Made by a program: the position numbers and the translations under genes. The notes under the pieces are model-generated. The model saw only the letters and a program-made list of their open reading frames with translations, searched no databases and was not told where the DNA came from. A stretch of 64,000 bases of DNA, from assembly GCA_002989075.1 (NCBI GenBank), contig PSQN01000006.1, positions 806,001 to 870,000 on the forward strand, in the 5' to 3' direction. This document shows positions 20,987 through 32,212 of the stretch, piece after piece. The stretch comes from Arthonia radiata (taxonomy: Eukaryota; Ascomycota; Arthoniomycetes; Arthoniales; Arthoniaceae). Within the stretch, counting starts at the first letter, position 1. The number at the start of each line of letters is the position of its first letter.

Positions 20987-21268
20987 GGACAAGGTTGGAT
21001 GAGGTTGTGGGTTGTGCTCGGAACAAGTAGATGTGTATAGTCGAGAGTGATAGGACGCTACTGGGTCAGGGTGCTAGAAATGAGATGTTCAAAGCTTCTG
21101 TCTTCCTCCAACACGACGTCGGGCGGCGATTGCACTGGCAGTAAAGCGACGTCCGTGGAAAAGGTATCGTGTTCATTAGAGTATGTTCCAATCATGGCAG
21201 AGTATGTTCAGGTCATCCTTTCGATGGACACGCATCCACAGTCACCGAAGCTACTATCGTTTCTCCAT

Positions 21269-24200
21269 TCACCCCCAACTCAACGTCCAATCCCGCATCC
21301 ACGCTCCACTCGCCGCCGCCTCCTCCAACCCCGTCAACTGCAAAGTCTTCCCATTAACATCATAGCACACCTCACCCACCATCTGCCCATTCAACATCAC
21401 ACCCCCCGGCGCGCTATCCAGTCCCATCACCGTCACATTCGCCAACGGGTTGCTGTCCATGAACTCCCCGCTCACACTCACGGTTAACGTCCCTCCACTG
21501 ACACTGAACTCCACGTCTCTCGTTGCGTCGGGCTCCACACTCTCCCCATCATCCAAATACAGCCGCCCACTCGCCCCGCCCGTCGAGTTCAAAGCCACAA
21601 GCACACTCCACGGCTTCCCTCGCGCGTCTCGCGTCGTCAACGCTCCGTCTCTTGGCTGCAGCGCCAGTACGCTTCCGCCGCGCACATACACCGGTATATG
21701 CCCCAGCGGCGCCTCGATAGTCACGTTGTGCCCGTTCTTCGCACCTTCGTCGACAATCTCAGTATGATTGTACCAGTCATACCACCTTTCCTCCCCATTC
21801 CCTGCATTGCCGGGGAAAACGCCATTCACGGCCGTCGCGCCCTGCGTCAGCACAGGCGTCACCAGCACGCTCGGGCCCAGCAAGAACTGATGATCCGCGT
21901 CCGCCAGACTCGGATCATTCGGATATTCCCACGCGAGCGCTCTCATCACCGTAGAACCCGTCGTGTGCGCCTCCTGAAAGAGCGTATACATATACGGCAG
22001 CAGCGCAAACCTTACATCCATCGCCGTCTTCGTCGCGTCAGCCACAGCGTCCCATCGGTACGGCTCCTGCGAGATAGCCAAATAAGTGTTATGATTCCTA
22101 TAGAACGGGAAAAAGGCGCTCAGTTGCATCCAGCGGGAACACAGCTCCTCGTCGGTGTTACCGCTGAAGCCGCAGGTGTCCACGCCGAACATGGGTATCC
22201 CACTGAGGGAGAACGACAGAGCTTGGGAAATGGAGAAGACCATGTACGCCCAGAGGGAGTAGTTGTCCCCACCCCAGTGGCCGGCGACGGAGCCGGAGCC
22301 CGCGAAGGTGGAGCGGCCGATGATGAAGGGGCGTTTACCTGGGAAGACCTGGAGGAGGGCTTGGTAGGTTGCGTTGAGGATTTGGTGGCCGAAGAGGTTG
22401 TGGACGTCGTAGTCGAGGACGCCGTTGTGGTGGGTGCCGTTTGGATCCATGGCGTGTACGCGGAGGTCGCCGTTGTAGTTGTTGATGGTGTAAGGCGGGA
22501 AATTGACGTTGCGCTGGCCGGCAGTTGGGGTGGGGGGTGTGAAGAAGGATGTTGTTTGCGTGCTTGACGAAGAGGACGTCGCGGTGATGATGGAGGCTGA
22601 GATGGAGGCGGTGACGGCGTCGGTAGAGTTGGTGATGTTGAAACCCTCGGGATAGTCGGTGGGAGGGTTCTTGGGGATGCCTAGAAGGACGATGTCAGCA
22701 CAGCCTGTTTTGGTGTTGGATGAAGTTCCGAACAAAGGGCCATAGCGCAGGGCCAGCGCTTCAGCCACCTGACAATGACAATGGAGGCAAGGAACGAAAC
22801 GTGTGGCTGCTCTGAGACTTACCGCCGGGTGCTGGGTTCAGCGTGAGGTTGTTGGTGCCGCAGGAGCCAACGCAGAAAGAAGAGACCTCGGACATATCGA
22901 TCCAGATGCCGTCGAAGGACAGGTTTTGCGCATGGAACTGTACCATCTCATTCGTCCACCAGTCTTGGGTGCCTTCAGAGTACCAATCGGGGAAGACGGT
23001 GTAGCCGGGCCATACGGTACCAATGTATTCAGGGCCGTTCTCATACTCCAGTATGAAAGCGTCGGCTGCATGGCCACGGCTGTAGGTGGCATAGGCGTCA
23101 GAGTCGTTGGTGGGGTTAGGGTTGTAGATGGCGGAATCAACTATGGGGATATAGTGGCGTCCGCTGGCGTGCAGAGCGTCAAGGAACTGGTGGCCTTCGT
23201 CTTGAGGAAATGCTACAGGGTCGGTTGTGAAGTCGCGGAACAACTTCATGTAGTCGATGTCAGTCCAGATGTTCTCGAGCGGGATCTCGAACTTCTCGAA
23301 GTTGTCCACGACTTCGTTGAGCTGGCTCCAGTTGGCGTAGCCCCAGCGACACTGGTGGTAGCCGAATGTGAAGTACTGTTGCATCACTGGCAGGCCGATG
23401 GCAGAGCGCTGATAGCTCTGAGCAACCGTCTCAACGGTTGGACCTGCGTAGAAGTAAAGATCAATGTTGCCACCGAGCGTACGCCACGTGATGCCGTCCT
23501 CTTGGAGGAGAACCTCATGGGCGTGAGCGTTGCGGTAGTAGACGCCATGCGTTAGAGACGTGTAGGTATTCTCGACAGACGTCTCGTTCCAGGGCACGTA
23601 TGCTCCGCCGTCATCGTAATAGCGTGTGTCGTAATAGATCGGATGCGTGCCGTAGATGTTGGCGTCAATGATGTCGCCAACATCGGCCGCGTACAGCGTC
23701 TTCGTGAAGTTGTTCGAAAGCCTGAACGGACGAATCGTCTCCGCCAACCCGTACAGGTTGTAGTCCTGCGGCAGAGGACTCTTAAACTCCACAAATTGGT
23801 CTTCGAACACAATCTTGCTACCTTGCGTGCTAAACAGCGTCTCGTTGTTCGATTTGCGGGTGACGCAGAACCAGAAGGAGGGCTCGTTACCCCATTCAAA
23901 GTCGAGATCGAGCATTGACACCGTTTCGGAAGCATCGGCGTCGATCGTTGGCTTCGTGATGAAGTCTGGAGGCTCGAACCACAATACATTGGCACCACCA
24001 ATGTAAGACGGCTTGATCTCCACGTTCAAACGGTCACCAGACTGACGCTGGACAGTCAAGTCCAGGGTGTCCACGTCATTACCGTAGGTATTGCATGCAG
24101 GACCAGCCAAGGTTAGCTGGGCTGTGACACCAAAGTCTTGTTGCTGAACATTGGAGGCGGTATAGCCTGGGCACACCGTCTGCGCATCGACAGCCTGCGG

Positions 24201-24377
24201 GTTCTCTATAGTGGGGCGGATTGACTCGCCATAGTCACTGGATTCGGGCGGCGAGAACAACTCGCGGAAGGCGCTGCTGGTACTGCTTGCGGCGCCAGTA
24301 CTCGTCGACGTTTGTGCAGCGACCTTATTGAACGCCGTGCCAATAAAGAGGAGCTTGCTCAGCAAAGAGTAGCCCAT
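21269..24377 (-). CDS. Secreted alpha-glucosidase, glycoside hydrolase family 31
   Basis: Two exons, 24377-22823 and 22680-21269, give 988 aa. The 142-nt intron has donor GTAAGT, a CTGAC branch site and acceptor TTCTAG, and joins in phase to give NPAPGGIPKNPPTDYPEGF. The ATG at 24377 starts a signal peptide (GYSLLSKLLFIGTAFNKVAAQ). The GH31 barrel shows the nucleophile motif IWIDMSE (Asp about 494) and acid/base motif GHWGGDN (Asp about 657), with FGYHQCRWGYANW upstream and a C-terminal beta domain. These enzymes release glucose from maltose, maltooligosaccharides and starch ends outside the cell. The match is to the fungal maltase/agdB-like group. A Ser/Thr-rich linker between the two catalytic motifs is typical of fungal members. 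Strong call. Confidence 0.94.
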
Positions 24378-25555
24378 CTTGCCCACGGTGTGAGGGTAGG
24401 ACACTTGTGCTCGGACAGTAGGTATTGCTCCAGCTCACATGAAGGTCTGACGAGCAGTTGAACCAAGACATCCGTTCGATTTCTGCTGGGGATGCTCTCA
24501 CATAAATAACAATCGTAGACTGAGCTACGTCAATTCGTGTGAGGAGCATGGCCATGCCGGTCTGACTGCACTAATGGGAGGAGCGACCAATGCAATGAGG
24601 GGACGAAAAGCCGCCATGCCCTGTCAGTCACGCACATCACGGCGCCATCTCGCAGAAATCAGCCTTAGCCCAGCAAACATCGGAGAGTGTGGGGAAAGCT
24701 TACAGGAACCGCTCATCCTGGTACGCGAATGACGTCCGGCCAATGCGAATGGCCGACAACATGCTTGCCATCGCCGCATCGATCATTCGGCATGGCTCAG
24801 CTTACACGCCCACGGTGAATGAGCCACCAGTACTCCCTATCGCTCCAGCGATTGCGCAAAGTGGAAGAAGACGTCCCGGGTCATCCGAAGCGGCTGGGTG
24901 TGCAGACTGGCCATCGAGAGGAGAGCTCCATCGGCATCGGCAAGCGTTCCGAGAAAATCCACCGTCGCTGCAAGAGAAGGGCGCTAGAAGCCTCAACAAC
25001 CTTCTCTTGCACGGAGAGATCACACATGGCATCACGCCTCTCCACGCGCAGGCCCACGGGTGTAGCACTCAACCAGATTCTAGAGCAACCATCAAGATTG
25101 CATGCGTTTACTATTGGACAGTGTCAGATACATGTCGTCTTCGGTCGCATCGCAACATGATTCCAAGCGCGTCCGCTACGGCCCGAAAGCCCAAGAAGAA
25201 TACCTCATTCGGCCCGGCTCATCGCCATGCATCGAACGTTCAACTCATAACAGATCCGTCACACTCATGTTCACAGCTGAAAAGTCTTCAAACATATCGC
25301 CTCTCAGCAGGACACAGGAGTCTGCAGTCATCTTTGATACACGGCGACGCTCAGCATCGTCGTCCATCGAGCCTCCATACCACATCATATTCGACATTAT
25401 GCCCCCCGATCCAAGAGCATGTTGATGTACCGTCGACAGTAAATGCGCCCATGCGCCAGTGCTAGAATCCAAAAGTCCGTCCCAGTAATCGTCACCGCGT
25501 CATTTACAAGCCCGACCCGAATGCAGCATGAGAAGGAAAAGCCGTTGATTTTTGT
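24378..25555. other. Spacer: alpha-glucosidase promoter and G-alpha 3' UTR
   Basis: About 1.18 kb. A 258-codon frame (24689-25465, plus) begins with GTG and is biased in composition without motifs, so it is not called. No repeat was recognised. Confidence 0.5.
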
Positions 25556-26846
25556 TCATAATATGCCTGAGTCCTTGAGCGCGTTTTGTAGGATCGTCTC
25601 CTTCACGGCGGCGAAGACGAGGCGGATGTTGGAGGTGTCGGTCGCTTGTGTCAGGTGTGGGTATAAGTTGAGGTGGGCGCGGTTGACTTGGTTGAAGCGC
25701 CAGAGGAGGTACTTGGCGGCACGATTGACGTCGGCGCCACCGGTGTAGTCGGGGAAGTAGGCGGCGAGGGAGGATTTGCCGAGTTTCTCTTTGAAGAGAT
25801 CGACCTTGTTCAGGAAGAGCACAATGCTAGTGCGCATGAACCATCGGGAGTTGACGACCGAGTCGAAGAGTACGAGCGACTCAAGCATGCGGTTCTGCCA
25901 GACTGTGAGCATAGGTAGCATAATGGATGACCGATGCGACATACCTGACTTGACTCCTCAAGCAGCACCTGGTCGTATTCACTAAGGGCGACACAGAAGA
26001 TGATGGATGTGACGTTCTCGAAGCAGTGAATCCACTTCTTACGCTCGCTGCGCTGACCGCCGACGTCGAACATGCTGCACCGCAATGTAAGCCAATGACC
26101 ATCGGGATGTCACAGCAGGAAACTTACTGTATGCTAAGTTGAGCCATGGTGAAGCGCGTCTCGAATATGCCAGTCGTCTTTGAACGCGCGCGTAGCACGT
26201 CTGCCTCGGTGGGGATATAGCCGCCTTCAGCAATGCGTCGTGACTCGTCGAAGAAGCTGCATACGCAGTCAGTGAGCTGCATTTGGAGGGCTCCATGCCA
26301 TGTATCACGTACTAGGGTGCCGAGTCCATCAAGTAGAACTCCGTCTGCCGTTCGAGCACTTGTGGTACTGCAGGGTCATTCCACAATGCCCACACGGCCT
26401 GCCCCACGTTCTCTTCCAGGATGACATATGGATCCGGACTCAGATCATAACTCATGATGTATTCAGCGTACTCTTTGTTGGCTTCGGAGGAGGGTGGGAT
26501 ATCGAATTGTTCCATCGCAATAAGGAGCGCCTTGGCGCAGTCAAGAAGGTTGCGATAGACAACGCTGCGATATCCTGCCAGTTCTTCCTTTGCGTATCCA
26601 CCTTGATGAATGATTTTCATCTGCTTGACAACCGTCGACTTTCCGCTCTCGCCAGATCCTGTCAGGGCATTGCATTAGCTTGTGACTACATCCGAAAACG
26701 ACCATTGGATCCAACCACTTACCCAGCAGCAGTATCTTCACTTCACGTCTCAGCTTCTTCTGGTCTTCTTCCAGCGCCCGGTCAATGGCCTGGCTGCGCT
26801 TCTTTGCCTCTCCATCCTCGGTGGGGGCGCTCGCACATATCCCCAT
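25556..26846 (-). CDS. Heterotrimeric G protein alpha subunit, group III (GNA-3/GanB type)
   Basis: Five exons: 26846-26723, 26658-26313, 26256-26128, 26074-25945, 25894-25556; 355 aa, the standard length. All four introns are 50-64 nt, start GTAAGT, GTACGT or GTATGT, and splice in frame. Seen: N-myristoylation Gly2 with adjacent Cys4 (MGICAS); P-loop GSGESGKST (42-50); catalytic Arg181 in RSKTTG; switch II DVGGQ with Gln207; NKVD (272-275); TQATDT guanine-binding loop; C-terminus LKDSGIL. The last residues and the KIIHQGGY helix match the fungal third G-alpha group, which activates adenylate cyclase/PKA in nutrient sensing, germination and conidiation. The C-terminus has no Cys at position -4, so no pertussis toxin site. 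It is divergent from HOG1 across 2.1 kb. Confidence 0.96.
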
Positions 26847-28935
26847 GGCGACCCACCACACGCCGAGTGGATAGAGAAGACTTGCGCTTCTTCAACAGCG
26901 TCTCCGTCTGAGTGGTCTGGTGTAGTCGTTGGAAGAGGTTTCAGAGACGTCTTGGGAGCCACTCGTGGGCGGCGATTGGTCGCCTGTGTGAAAGAGCAAC
27001 CAGGGGAGCTTCCGAGGACGCGAGTCTCATGTCCTACAGGATGTCGAGAGAGAAGCCGTCATGCAGAGCGCATTTAGCGCTTGGCAAAAATCGATTGAGA
27101 GGGAAGTGTATGGTGCCCTTTGCGTCACTGCTGTGCGGTTGCAACCCTGCGAAGAGATCTGGGTGCAAGGGATAGTGACAAGGGTATCGGGCATGCGGAG
27201 GCGGCTGCCTTCAAGAAGACGAGGTTGTGGAGCGATTGTGTATTCAAAGGCGCCGAGAGTGAGGTCGCGGGTAGTAAGGAGGGTCTTGGACGCGGATATC
27301 CGGTGATTGATTGAAGAGGCTCGTTCCGCCCGCCAGGCCGGCTTTGTTAGAAAGAAGACTAGAGCAGATGGATGTGGCTCGTGCAGCAGAACCCCACACA
27401 GTCCAGGTTCTGGGGGCCAAAGCGTCCGGACGATCGAAATGACAGGCCAAGGGTTCTCTGCGTGGGAGAGACGAGCTTTCAATGCGATCGCAGGAAGATA
27501 GCAATCCTGGGCTGATAGTGCATTCAATGGCCCGCAAGGCGTCCAGCTGTTGGCGAGAGCTCGGTTGCGGAGCGCCACTTAGGGTTGTATGAGCCCTGAA
27601 TCAACCGGTACTAGAATTCAGCCGGCAGGGCGTCACGCGTTTGGCATCTCACTCTACAAGCGGTAGCTCATACAATGCGAAAGAGAATTGTACATGGTGT
27701 CTTACAGACAGCAATGCAAGGATTCCAGACTAGACCGCTGTTGAAGCAGTAGATTGGCCTTGGAACCACACCTAGCCCGGCCATAAGTTGATACAACGAA
27801 CGCCTTCAATACTGGAGCACGTTGTTTGAGCAAAGCTTTGTAAAACGATGGGCAACGACGCAGTGGAACAAGAAGTCCGTTGAGCTTCTGGAAAGGACAT
27901 CCCCATCGTGACTTCGCACTAAGAACAACAAGAAGTACGTCTGGAGCCTGTGTGCAAGGACAGCGGCGTAAGCTTGGTAACTCGATGGACACCCATCCGA
28001 CGGATTATGATTCACTCTCAATATGGAACAGACAGTAGTTGGCAAGATGGACAAACGAGGGCATGAAAAGGTGTCCATGCCCTCTCCACGGCGTGAGCTA
28101 TGTGTGTACGACGGAACGTAGTCAAGGGTCGTTCTTTAATTGTTGAACCCGCATAAGCCTACTTATTTCCCGCGCAACATCTCGTTGAGATACCAGCGGA
28201 AGCCCTTGAGGCATGTTCAAACTCTTTGAGATGGTTCATCATCAATTCCAATCAGCTGCGTAGGACACTTCTGCGAGCTGGCCATTGCCACGGAAGATGT
28301 CCTTTGCTGTCCACATTGCTTGCAAACACAATGTCTGGTCCATTGATAGACTCTCGTAGCGTGTCCAGGGAGCAGATAAGCACGACTTCATATTTAATTC
28401 TTGCCAGTTCGCTGCCGGCGCACTGACAGAGCATTATGAGACCCATTTACAGCAATTGAATTTGCTTTGCGCATGGAATTCGTTGCTGCATGGTGGTCGA
28501 ACTCAATGGCTGGTGGTGAACGAGTCAGTTGCAAAAGCTTGACCTCGAAGATCATCATTCGATCTGGAATGGCCAGGGGCCGGACCGAGCATGAAAAGGG
28601 ATGCGGCTCGTCTCAATAGCCGAAAGGGGATGGAAAAGTCGGAATGGAGAGACAGGCAGTCTGAATTTGGCACACTGCCGGAACTCTCGCCGGTGTGGAC
28701 ACTTGTCACGATCAAAATCAATTTGGCCCAGTTTGAAGAGTGTCGGATGCAGTCGGTATACGCCTAAGCGGGTAATATATTAGCCGCAGCTAGCGTTCGT
28801 CTAGCAACCTGTTCCTCGTCGACCTTCATGCGCCTCTGATCGCCCCACGCTCACCTCCAAGTCCTTCCTTACACTACTCTTCGTTCGCCTGCAGACAGTC
28901 TCTGACAACATTCACCGCTGAGACTGTTGGCAATC
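26847..28935. other. 2.1-kb shared upstream region of G-alpha and HOG1
   Basis: A long intergenic stretch between two divergent signalling genes. Frames such as 27027-27578 (minus, 183 codons) and 26912-27175 (plus) lack motifs. Two AGGGG stress-element cores lie upstream of HOG1 (see separate entry), and a pyrimidine-rich leader precedes the HOG1 ATG. Its size, against 0.3-0.6 kb for most divergent pairs here, suggests room for complex regulation, unannotated RNA, or both. Confidence 0.6.
28575..28629 (+). promoter_or_regulatory. Two AGGGG stress-response-element cores upstream of HOG1
   Basis: AGGGG occurs at 28575-28579 and 28625-28629, about 310-360 bp upstream of the HOG1 start codon. 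AGGGG/CCCCT is the core bound by Msn2/4-type C2H2 regulators in fungi. A five-base motif arises often by chance, so this is suggestive only. Confidence 0.3.
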
Positions 28936-30399
28936 ATGGCGGAATTTGTGCGAGCCCAGATATTCGGCACCACCTTCGAAATCACCAGCAGGCACGTCTC
29001 CTTCGCCCGGAAGTTCATTTCCATTTGTTGACCATTACTCGCAGATATAATGACCTTCAGCCAGTTGGCATGGGTGCTTTCGGCCTCGTCTGGTGCGTAT
29101 TTTTGCAAGAGATCGGAGATGCTTGCCCTCGCTGACGTTCTATCCAACCACAGCTCTGCCAAGGACACCCTCACCAACCAGCCTGTAGCCGTCAAGAAGA
29201 TCATGAAACCTTTCAGCACGCCAGTACTCTCCAAGCGCACCTATCGCGAGCTCAAGCTGCTGAAACACCTTCGTCACGAGAACGTTAGTTGACACGCGAT
29301 CATGAGGCGTCAGGACAACCGCTAATGCGGAACAGGTCATCACACTCAGCGATATCTTCATTTCACCGCTGGAGGATATGTACGTTCGGCACTCCAACAA
29401 TGGAAAATGCCACGACTGACGCTCTACAATAGCTACTTTGTGACTGAGCTTCTCGGAACTGATCTGCATCGCCTGCTCACCTCCCGACCGCTCGAGAAGC
29501 AATTCATCCAGTACTTCCTCTACCAGATCCTTGTATGTTACGTGGCAGTCCGGGATATATGGTCATTAGCTCACTCTGTGGCAGCGAGGGTTGAAATACG
29601 TACATTCGGCCGGTGTCGTCCACCGAGATCTCAAGCCCAGCAATATCCTTATCAATGAGAATTGCGACCTTAAGATATGCGATTTCGGCCTTGCCCGCAT
29701 TCAAGACCCACAGATGACTGGCTATGTCTCGACAAGATACTACCGAGCGCCTGAGATCATGCTCACATGGCAGAAGTACGACGTGGAGGTCGACATCTGG
29801 AGTGCAGGGTGCATCTTCGCGGAGATGCTGGAGGGCAAGCCACTCTTCCCCGGCAAGGACCATGTGAACCAATTCTCCATCATCACCGAGCTATTGGGGA
29901 CTCCACCAGATGAGGTCATCAAGACTATCTGCAGCGAGAACGTTCGTCACGAGCCTGTTACTCTCCGTGCTATGTCATGCTAATCCGTCGAGCAGACCCT
30001 CCGCTTCGTCCAGTCTCTCCCTAAGCGGGAGCGTCAACCACTTTCACACAAGTTCAAGAACGCTGATCCTCAAGGTGAGCAATTGTTCCCGACATGGACC
30101 CATTGCATAGTATACTGATCGGAACAGCCGTTGAACTTCTCGAAAACATGTTGGTCTTCGACCCTCGTGCTCGCGTCAAAGCTGGTGACGCTTTAGCTCA
30201 CGAGTATCTCTCGCCGTACCACGACCCCACAGATGAGCCAGTGGCGGAGCAGAAATTTGATTGGTCCTTCAACGATGCTGATCTCCCGATTGACACATGG
30301 AAGATCATGATGTATTCCGAGATCCTCGATTACCACAACGTCCCGCCAGAGCAGGGCATGCCTACGAATGGAGACTCGGCGCAGGCCGATCGCGCGTAA
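28936..30399 (+). CDS. HOG1: HOG1-type stress-activated MAP kinase
   Basis: Eight exons: 28936-28991, 29045-29092, 29154-29283, 29336-29379, 29433-29532, 29585-29941, 29996-30074, 30128-30399; 361 aa. Introns are 52-61 nt. The protein starts [18 protein letters not shown], as fungal Hog1 does. It has the glycine loop GMGAFG, catalytic [12 protein letters not shown] in CDFGLAR, and activation-loop TGY at Thr171/Tyr173, diagnostic of the p38/Hog1 class. The C-terminal [16 protein letters not shown] holds the acidic common-docking region. It relays osmotic, oxidative and fungicide stress from the Pbs2 MAPKK and moves to the nucleus on activation. Intron 1 has a GC donor (AG|GCACGT): no GT site preserves the conserved EITSRYNDLQ junction. 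Very secure. Confidence 0.97.
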
Positions 30400-31019
30400 T
30401 AGTAGCCGATTCCACAATCAACCTCCACGCAAGGTCTTACCACCCGTGCAAGCTGCGAATACGTAAAGCTCAGACGCCTTGAGGGCGAAGGACAAAGCGA
30501 CGTTGGATTTGCGATGCAAGGCCACTAAGGTCCCTGCTTGACAGCAAGTACTGTGCACGAGAGCGTTAGGCGTAACGGCGTTGAGCTGGTTATAGACGCC
30601 CTTGTGTATTTGTAGGCCTGCTTTGGGAGAGGATCGTTGATGAACACTAGTATCATGATGACGCTGCGCGAAGTACTCATTTGAGCTGTTTGACCTTACC
30701 TTTGAGTACCCTTTGCTTCTCGCTCTGCGTACTTCTGTGATTCTGATAATGCTCTCGTCTGAATAGCGTTAGATTCTGCAGTATTACTGTTTTAGGCATT
30801 TCTATACACAGATAATCCACACACCTCGGAATTCCATCCGCATCGTTACGCTCCACTCCACTCCACTTTCATCCGCTCCAGTACATTTCACAGTACTGAC
30901 AAACGAGAGGCAGCGTCTGCAGAGCGGCGCAGCTTGCAGAGCCACGGGTCAGATCTCGGCCATACTGCGCCCAAGCGTGCCTGCCGGACATCAAGCGTGA
31001 GCCGCGGCGCTGGATCCAT
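30400..31019. other. HOG1 3' region
   Basis: About 620 bp holding the HOG1 3' UTR and an AT-richer stretch around 30700-30800. A CCACTCCACTCCACTTT run lies near 30851. No gene recognised. Confidence 0.5.
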
Positions 31020-31660
31020 CGTGAAACAATGCCAGGGGCGACGACGGTACACAGTTAGCGAGGCGCGAGACTGCCCCAGGCGCGTCCTGCTGGCCATAAG
31101 GTTGATTAGCTTGTTTTATAAGTCGGTGATAAGACCGTACTTTTGTGATGAGGGTGAGCATAGTCGGAACAAGTTGGAGACATCTGATTGTAAAGGAATG
31201 ACTTCAACGATGCCCTGGACCATGGCAGTACGCAGCGAGACAGACGCGAGACAGTTCAGACGCGTACTCCTCGTGATGATTGAACGAGGCTCGATCTTCA
31301 CACCAAAGACAAGTGGTCACTTTTGCAACAAGAATGAGCATGATGATCGAAAATCATGTCTGATGATAAAGGAATGACTTCAGCTAATGAGTTATGTTTG
31401 GTAAATCTGCCATGCAGCTCTGTGTCCTGCACGAGCGCTGCAGAGGCAGACTATACCAGACGCGTTCTACTGGTGTTGGGGTGGACGAGGCTCGACCTAC
31501 AACCGCAAGACAAGTGATCATATCAACGATAAGGGTGAGCATGAATAAAAACATTGTAGAGACATCTGCTGGTGAATGAATGACTTCAGCTAATGACTTG
31601 TGTTTGGTAAATCTGGCATGCGGCTGTGTGTCCTGCACGAGCGCTGCAGAGACAGACTGT
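31020..31660. repeat. Imperfect tandem repeats, about 176 and 206 bp period
   Basis: Three full units and part of a fourth. The anchor AATGACTTCA recurs at 31197, 31373 and 31579 (spacings 176 and 206). A second anchor, TGTCCTGCACGAGCGCTGCAGAG, recurs 206 bp apart near 31423 and 31629. Shared blocks also include GGTGAGCAT, GACATCTG, ACAAGTG.TCA and ACGAGGCTCGA. The unit furthest left is the most diverged and the two right-hand units are the closest pair. The right half is read as the 3' coding part of the minus-strand gene ending at 31384. Confidence 0.8.
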
Positions 31661-32046
31661 CGCGTCTCGACCCAACTCACCCACACACACCGGCGAGAGC
31701 GCAGGACGAAGCCAGGTCGGTAAGGCGTGACGGCCTCTCGTAGACCTACGTGTGCTTGGCTGGCTCCCTGGACAATATCAGCAAAGATCTCGAGCGCTGG
31801 AGTAGTCCCGTACTTGGCTTTGTGACTGTCAAGTTTCGTCGTTGCACTTTGATGACTGTTGTAAGCATCGGTGTACTTGTCATATGCGTCATTACGCGCA
31901 TCGTCCAAGGCGTTGCTGCTGCCAGTCTGGTTATCATAGTGAGTTCTTCTAGCTCTGGCTTCATCCAACTCTGAACCACTGCTATTATGCTTGCCCCTCA
32001 GATGATCCAGTGTCGCTTTCCATGCAGTCCAATGTGGGCCCGGCAT
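31384..32046 (-). CDS. Unknown protein whose C-terminal part is encoded by tandem repeats (220 aa)
   Basis: ATG 32046 follows a CT-rich leader (CTTCTTCTTCTAGCC) and, further up, a TATA box, so transcription on this strand is likely. Residues 1-105 are hydrophilic and look helical or coiled (SELDEARARRTHYDNQTGSS, DARNDAYDKYTDAYNSHQ). The rest is read through the repeat array and includes a hydrophobic run (TMFLFMLTLIVDMITCL) that could be a membrane segment. QDTQPHARFTKHKSLAEVIH and the final SCRTQSCMADLPNITH come from successive repeat units. No family recognised and no signal peptide. The real protein may end or splice earlier than the repeats. The N-terminal exon is more secure than the C-terminus. 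Confidence 0.55.
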   Translation of the reverse strand: MPGPHWTAWKATLDHLRGKHNSSGSELDEARARRTHYDNQTGSSNALDDARNDAYDKYTDAYNSHQSATTKLDSHKAKYGTTPALEIFADIVQGASQAHVGLREAVTPYRPGFVLRSRRCVWVSWVETRQSVSAALVQDTQPHARFTKHKSLAEVIHSPADVSTMFLFMLTLIVDMITCLAVVGRASSTPTPVERVWYSLPLQRSCRTQSCMADLPNITH

Positions 32047-32203
32047 GATGGTTTGGCTAGAAGAAGAAGTCTGAAAGGTACGTTGAGAGAATTCGAAGTT
32101 GAAACTGAAGCTGGCTTTGCGAAGATGTTTGACGCTGCTGGGAGTAGAGTATGGGAGTGTTCTGGTGGAGTAAGAATCTGTCTAAGGAGCCATGAACGAG
32201 TTG

Positions 32204-32212
32204 CTTTATATC
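32204..32212 (-). promoter_or_regulatory. TATA box for the 220-aa gene
   Basis: On the minus strand the sequence is GGATATAAAG, about 160 bp upstream of ATG 32046. A CT-rich initiator-like leader lies between. Position and sequence fit a TATA element; no experimental support. Confidence 0.45.

Noticed and set aside
21698-22567. 289-codon plus-strand open frame
   Set aside because: Antisense of the GH31 catalytic exon; Arg/His-rich shadow translation.
24689-25465. 258-codon open frame upstream of the GH31 gene
   Set aside because: Starts with GTG, has no motif, and overlaps other long open frames on both strands.
27027-27578. 183-codon minus-strand frame between G-alpha and HOG1
   Set aside because: No motif, and competing frames on the plus strand have equal length.
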